This document shows, in pieces, positions 6,267 through 8,914 of a DNA stretch of 8,914 nucleotides; position 1 is the first letter of the stretch, and every line of letters starts with the position of its first letter. A model generated the notes under the pieces. The model saw only the letters and a list, made by a program, of their open reading frames with translations. It was not told the DNA's origin and did no database searches. Source of the DNA: Streptomycetaceae bacterium (GTDB lineage Bacteria > Actinomycetota > Actinomycetes > Nanopelagicales > Nanopelagicaceae); the NCBI GenBank assembly GCA_027486075.1, contig JAIXPU010000010.1:1-8914 (forward strand), given 5' to 3'. A program made the position numbers and the translations under genes.

Positions 6267-6977
6267 ATGTCGGAGCAATCATCTAGAGTTAAACGCGTGG
6301 TGAATGAAGAATTGAGTAAATCGTGGCAGTCAACCCTGCAAGATTTCGGTCGCTCACTTCATGAAACTACCTTTGTAGTTATTGATTTAGAAACCACCGG
6401 AGGCGCACCTCATCTGGGCGCTGCGATAACTGAGATTGGTGCAATCAAATCTCGCGGTGGAACTGTTCTCGGCGAATTCAAGACTTTTGTTGATCCAGGC
6501 CATCTCGTGCCTACCTACATCACAGAGCTCACTGGAATTACAGATGAGATGCTCTCTGGATCTCCCAAGATTGATAACCTGCTTCCGCAACTCTTTGAGT
6601 TCTTAGGTGCACCCGATGAGACAGTTCTTGTTGCACAAAATGCGCCCTTTGATCTTTCATTCCTTACATCTGCCGCCCGAGCAGCCGCTCTGCCTTGGCC
6701 GCCTTACCCATTGCTAGATACCGCCATCATTGCCCGCAAAGTACTCACTCGCGATGAAGTGCCAAATTGCCAACTAGCAACACTGGCTCACTTCTTCGGA
6801 GCGGACACAACCCCTAACCACCGAGCTCTCGATGATGCCCGAGCGACTCTCGATGTCTTTCATGGTCTACTAGAAAGACTTGGTTCCTTCGATATTCATA
6901 CTCTGGAAGAACTTCTCAATTTCAGCAAACGTTCTAAGAAGCCGAAATCTCCTGAGTCAAAACAGCCCATCGATTAA
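6267..6977 (+). CDS. DEDDh 3'-5' exonuclease (DnaQ family), lacking the usual C-terminal GIY-YIG domain
   Basis: This 236-aa protein has a full DnaQ-like exonuclease core: Exo I VIDLETTGG (D40, E42), Exo II AQNAPFD (D129), and Exo III H185-RALD-D190, which makes it the DEDDh type using two divalent metals. ITEIGAIK, LTGITDEM and DEVPNCQLATLA match the actinobacterial DEDD exonuclease fused to a UvrC/Cho-like GIY-YIG nuclease (Rv2191-like, about 600 aa). Here the protein ends soon after THTLEELL-type sequence (HTLEELLNF) with a basic K/S-rich tail. The next DNA is trpD on the other strand, so the second nuclease is absent. Likely role: trimming 3' ends in repair or proofreading. ATG 6267 is chosen; the frame is open to 6225, but that would overlap the hydrolase, and GTG 6297 or 6300 is a possible later start. 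The 3' end overlaps trpD by 44 bp. Confidence 0.88.
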   Translation: MSEQSSRVKRVVNEELSKSWQSTLQDFGRSLHETTFVVIDLETTGGAPHLGAAITEIGAIKSRGGTVLGEFKTFVDPGHLVPTYITELTGITDEMLSGSPKIDNLLPQLFEFLGAPDETVLVAQNAPFDLSFLTSAARAAALPWPPYPLLDTAIIARKVLTRDEVPNCQLATLAHFFGADTTPNHRALDDARATLDVFHGLLERLGSFDIHTLEELLNFSKRSKKPKSPESKQPID

Positions 6978-7986
6978 GTAACTCGGTCGCGGCGCCAGAA
7001 TCTACTGCTTCGCTTGCTCGTGCTAATCCAGCGTTGATGCGAGATCGAATATCTTGGTTGAAGTTACCCTCAAATGCTGCGATAGCAGCGGCTGCATTCA
7101 GTAAGACTGCATCCCGTGGCGCGCCTCGTTCACCCTTAAAGATGGCTCTGCTGATTTCCGCATTCTCGGCCGCATCTCCCCCAACAATGGCTTCAAGGGG
7201 CGCATGAGCAAGACCGAAATCTTTAGCATCGATGCGATCGCTCTTGATTTCGCCATTGCCGATAATCAAAACAGAAGTGGTGGTTGCAAGGGTTATTTCA
7301 TCAAGTCCGTCATCACCGCGGAAGACAAAACCATCGCACCCTTTATCTGCAAGCACCTGCGCCATCACTAAGTGCATCCGCTCATTGGCAACGCCAATGG
7401 CTGCAGCTTTTGGTTTAGCTGGGTTGGCGAGCGGGCCCAAGATGTTGAAGACAGTTGGCACCCCCAACTCTTTGCGGGCTGGCGCTGCAAAGCGCATTGC
7501 AGGATGGAAGATTGGGGCAAAGCAGAATCCGATTCCTAGTTCACGAACTGTGCTTTCTACGCCCTTTCCATCAAGACCCGGAACAACACCAAGAGCCTCT
7601 AGGAAATCTGATGCTCCCGAACGTGATGAGACGGCGCGGTTACCGTGCTTAACTACCCTGGCGCCTGCAGCTGCTGCGATGATTGCAGCAGTTGTTGAGA
7701 TATTGATGGTGTGCGCACCATCGCCGCCAGTACCTACGGTGTCTACCGCTCTCTCAGTAATCGAGATCGGCGCTGAGTGTCGATACATCTCAGAAACGAG
7801 CGCACTCACCTCTTCGGCTGTTTCACCTTTAGCTTTGAGAGCCAAGAGAAAGCTCTTAACATCTTCTGTGTCAGCGCTCCCCTGAAGAATCTGGCGCATA
7901 ACGGCTTGTATTTCATCCGTTTCAAGATCTAATCCACTGTTTAACTTGGCGAGAGTCTGCTTCCAGATATCGAGCGACTCGTTCAT
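6934..7986 (-). CDS. trpD: Anthranilate phosphoribosyltransferase
   Basis: This 350-aa enzyme (EC 2.4.2.18) transfers the phosphoribosyl group of PRPP to anthranilate, the second step of tryptophan synthesis. The PRPP-binding loop VGTGGDGAHTINIST (84-98), VKHGNRAVSSRSGASD (112-127), NILGPLANP (181-189), and the metal-binding DDGLDE (225-230) are all intact, and the length is standard. The N-terminal helical domain LDLETDEIQAVMRQIL is normal. The ATG at 7986 has a GGAG Shine-Dalgarno 6 nt upstream and follows the receiver gene by 12 nt, so the two form an operon. It stands away from other trp genes, as the actinobacterial trpD beside ctaE commonly does. The final codons overlap the exonuclease gene on the opposite strand. 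Confidence 0.97.
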   Translation of the reverse strand: MNESLDIWKQTLAKLNSGLDLETDEIQAVMRQILQGSADTEDVKSFLLALKAKGETAEEVSALVSEMYRHSAPISITERAVDTVGTGGDGAHTINISTTAAIIAAAAGARVVKHGNRAVSSRSGASDFLEALGVVPGLDGKGVESTVRELGIGFCFAPIFHPAMRFAAPARKELGVPTVFNILGPLANPAKPKAAAIGVANERMHLVMAQVLADKGCDGFVFRGDDGLDEITLATTTSVLIIGNGEIKSDRIDAKDFGLAHAPLEAIVGGDAAENAEISRAIFKGERGAPRDAVLLNAAAAIAAFEGNFNQDIRSRINAGLARASEAVDSGAATELLNRWAVLTQEISAS

Positions 7987-7992
7987 GAAAAT

Positions 7993-7996
7993 CTCC
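7993..7996 (-). promoter_or_regulatory. Shine-Dalgarno GGAG for trpD
   Basis: GGAG lies 6 nt before the trpD ATG, in the 12-nt gap after the receiver gene stop. It is the clearest ribosome binding site in the window. Its presence on an operon-internal gene, against leaderless-looking lead genes, supports both the trpD start and cotranscription with the receiver gene. Confidence 0.7.
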
Positions 7997-7998
7997 GA

Positions 7999-8448
7999 CT
8001 AAACGTTTGCGATGGTGCGAGAACGCAGTAGATCCGCAACTGTATGCGCGAGTGTGAATGGGTCTACTGGATGGAGCACATTTGCTTCTGCGCGAGACCA
8101 GGCAGCGAGCCAAGCATCTTCTTTGCGACCGGTAATCACCATAACCGGCGGACAGTTAAAGACTTCATCTTTGAGTTGGCGAGCCATTCCGATGCCGCCT
8201 TCCGGGACTGCTTCGCCATCAAGAATGAAGAGATCGATGGGCGAATCGTTTCCTGGCTTCTTTGCATCAACGAAGAGGCGAAGTGCTGCTCCGGTCGCAA
8301 ATTGATGGATGACATGTTCTGCCATATCGGGTGCAACTCGGGTGCCTAGCGCAGAGATGACCGCTTCACGGACCGTGGAATCATCTGAATACAGAACTAT
8401 TGAGTATTTGCGCTCTTTTGCATCTAGCATGAGGTGAAGTCTAGCCAT
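7999..8448 (-). CDS. Single-domain response-regulator receiver-like protein
   Basis: This 149-aa protein is a CheY-like receiver with no output domain. The acidic pair is D22-D23 in LYSDDS, the predicted phospho-acceptor is D77 in LFILDGEA, and the Thr of the TG switch motif is T106 in VITGRKEDAW. The normally invariant Lys before the cis-proline is His here (H126, in VLHPVDPF). That change can weaken phosphorylation-driven switching, so the protein may be constitutive or phosphorylation-independent. I recall similar proteins (GEAVPMGG, NCPPVLV) in other actinobacteria, but know no established function. No histidine kinase is nearby. It lies upstream of trpD (12-nt gap) and divergent from ctaE. 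ATG 8448 is the longest start; ATG 8430, seven residues in, sits 7 nt after TAGACT and gives a more typical N-terminus. Neither has a Shine-Dalgarno. Confidence 0.82.
   Translation of the reverse strand: MARLHLMLDAKERKYSIVLYSDDSTVREAVISALGTRVAPDMAEHVIHQFATGAALRLFVDAKKPGNDSPIDLFILDGEAVPEGGIGMARQLKDEVFNCPPVMVITGRKEDAWLAAWSRAEANVLHPVDPFTLAHTVADLLRSRTIANV
8438..8443 (-). promoter_or_regulatory. Candidate -10 element (TAGACT), would set the receiver start at ATG 8430
   Basis: TAGACT fits TAnnnT and ends 7 nt before ATG 8430, predicting a leaderless 143-aa product. The alternative is TAATTT at 8465-8460, 11 nt before ATG 8448, which would give a leader of about 4-5 nt and the 149-aa product. The two cannot be told apart here. 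Confidence 0.35.
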
Positions 8449-8510
8449 CCGGCGGCACCAAATTAGAGCTGGCTTTTACCTACCAATGCGTGACCCTTTT
8501 CACCTCATTT

Positions 8511-8527
8511 AGCGGGCAAATCCCGCT
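8511..8527. repeat. Inverted repeat AGCGGG-N5-CCCGCT upstream of ctaE
   Basis: A perfect 6-bp GC-rich inverted repeat with a 5-nt spacer lies about 56-72 bp before the ctaE start, in the 134-bp gap between divergent genes. There is no T-run on either side, so a Rho-independent terminator is unlikely. A regulator site is possible. Confidence 0.45.
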
Positions 8528-8537
8528 TATCTGAGGG

Positions 8538-8556
8538 GCTCTAACTAGGTTAGAGC
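8538..8556. promoter_or_regulatory. Inverted repeat GCTCTAAC-TAG-GTTAGAGC, candidate operator of ctaE
   Basis: Perfect 8-bp arms with a 3-nt centre, 27 nt before the ctaE ATG. If the ctaE -10 is AATAAT at 8570-8575, this palindrome covers the -35 region, a usual place for a repressor or an activator of a respiratory operon. The short loop and AT-rich arms argue for a protein site rather than an RNA hairpin. The regulator is unknown. Confidence 0.5.
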
Positions 8557-8569
8557 GAGCCTTTTCAGG

Positions 8570-8575
8570 AATAAT
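8570..8575 (+). promoter_or_regulatory. Candidate -10 element (AATAAT) of ctaE
   Basis: AATAAT matches the -10 consensus in four of six positions and ends 7 nt before the ctaE ATG, again predicting a leaderless message. The TANNNT rule fails at the first base, so this is less certain than the hut promoters. Confidence 0.4.
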
Positions 8576-8582
8576 GCCACCC

Positions 8583-8914
8583 ATGACAAGTACGAGCGTG
8601 AGCGATTACCACAAAATCACCCGTCCCAATATGGTGGCGGTGGGAACAATCGTCTGGCTCTCCAGCGAACTTATGTTCTTCGCAGCGCTCTTTGCAATGT
8701 ACTTCACCACTCGCGCAGTTCAAGGCCCAGAAATTTGGGGCGAATCAACAGAATTTCTGAATATTCCATTTGCAGCCTTTAACACCACGGTTCTAGTTCT
8801 CTCTTCCGTGACATGTCAGTTTGGTGTCTTTGCGGCAGAGCGTTACCAAGCGCGACGTACTGGCTCACTCCTTAAGGTTTCAACATGGGGAATGCGCGAA
8901 TGGTTCTCGTTAAC
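8583..8914 (+). CDS. ctaE: Cytochrome c oxidase subunit III, N-terminal part (runs off right edge)
   Basis: The first 110 codons of an aa3-type cytochrome c oxidase subunit III, an inner-membrane protein of the terminal oxidase. RPNMVAVGTIVWLSSELMFF (14-33) is the hallmark of actinobacterial CtaE and begins the first membrane helix (about 18-42, with the conserved Glu29). A second helix spans about 61-84, ending in SSVTCQFGVFAAER. The frame is open to the edge, with no stop or frameshift. The ATG at 8583 gives the usual short polar N-terminus; there is no Shine-Dalgarno, and a -10-like AATAAT lies 7 nt upstream. In actinobacteria ctaE normally heads ctaE-qcrCAB, encoding the bcc-aa3 supercomplex. 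Those genes should follow outside the window; that is expectation, not observation. Confidence 0.95.
   Translation, partial: MTSTSVSDYHKITRPNMVAVGTIVWLSSELMFFAALFAMYFTTRAVQGPEIWGESTEFLNIPFAAFNTTVLVLSSVTCQFGVFAAERYQARRTGSLLKVSTWGMREWFSL

Noticed and set aside
7232..7885. 217-codon open frame on the plus strand inside trpD
   Set aside because: It is antisense to a clearly functional trpD; its translation is Ser/Pro/Ala-rich low-complexity sequence without motifs, and it has no start signal.
6978..8000. Remnant of a GIY-YIG domain downstream of the exonuclease (pseudogene tail)
   Set aside because: The region is fully occupied by intact trpD on the opposite strand; no GIY-YIG-like residues are seen in the supplied plus-strand translations there.
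8511..8527. Rho-independent terminator at the GC-rich inverted repeat
   Set aside because: Neither strand has a T-run after the stem, and it lies between divergent starts rather than after a gene.

Overview
The window reads as a compact actinobacterial chromosome segment. GC is about half by eye, which is low for the phylum. Evidence for Actinobacteria: the trpD / ctaE neighbourhood next to a DnaQ-type exonuclease resembles the Rv2191-trpD-ctaE order of Mycobacterium tuberculosis; the HutH, HutI and urocanase motifs are of actinobacterial type; a DUF2236 gene is present; and most lead genes appear to be leaderless. Moderate GC, near-zero spacers and overlapping 3' ends suggest a streamlined lineage such as freshwater Nanopelagicales (acI-like). 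That placement is inference.

Left part (1-1091, minus strand): the N-terminus of a DUF2236/MpaB-type oxygenase runs off the left edge, and upstream of it lies hutG, an arginase-fold formimidoylglutamase. A 44-bp divergent promoter region (1092-1135) separates hutG from hutU. It holds a 22-bp near-palindrome flanked by two -10 elements, each placed exactly 6 nt before a start codon. Middle (1136-5495, plus strand): hutU, hutI and hutH overlap end to end as one operon. With hutG they encode the complete four-step route histidine -> urocanate -> imidazolonepropionate -> N-formimino-glutamate -> glutamate + formamide. No regulator or permease gene is in the window.

Right part (5476-8914): a minus-strand Est30-like alpha/beta hydrolase converges on hutH with a 20-bp overlap. 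It is divergent from a DEDDh 3'-5' exonuclease across 23 bp. The exonuclease lacks the GIY-YIG nuclease half that its actinobacterial relatives carry, and its 3' end overlaps trpD by 44 bp. trpD (anthranilate phosphoribosyltransferase) sits 12 nt downstream of a single-domain receiver protein with an altered active site. Both diverge from ctaE (cytochrome c oxidase subunit III), which runs off the right edge. The 134-bp ctaE upstream region carries two inverted repeats.

The genes are mostly well-known families. The most interesting signals are the symmetric hut control region, the domain-reduced exonuclease, the atypical receiver, and the consistent placement of -10-like hexamers 6-7 nt before start codons. 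I see no RNA genes, insertion sequences, CRISPR arrays or defence systems.
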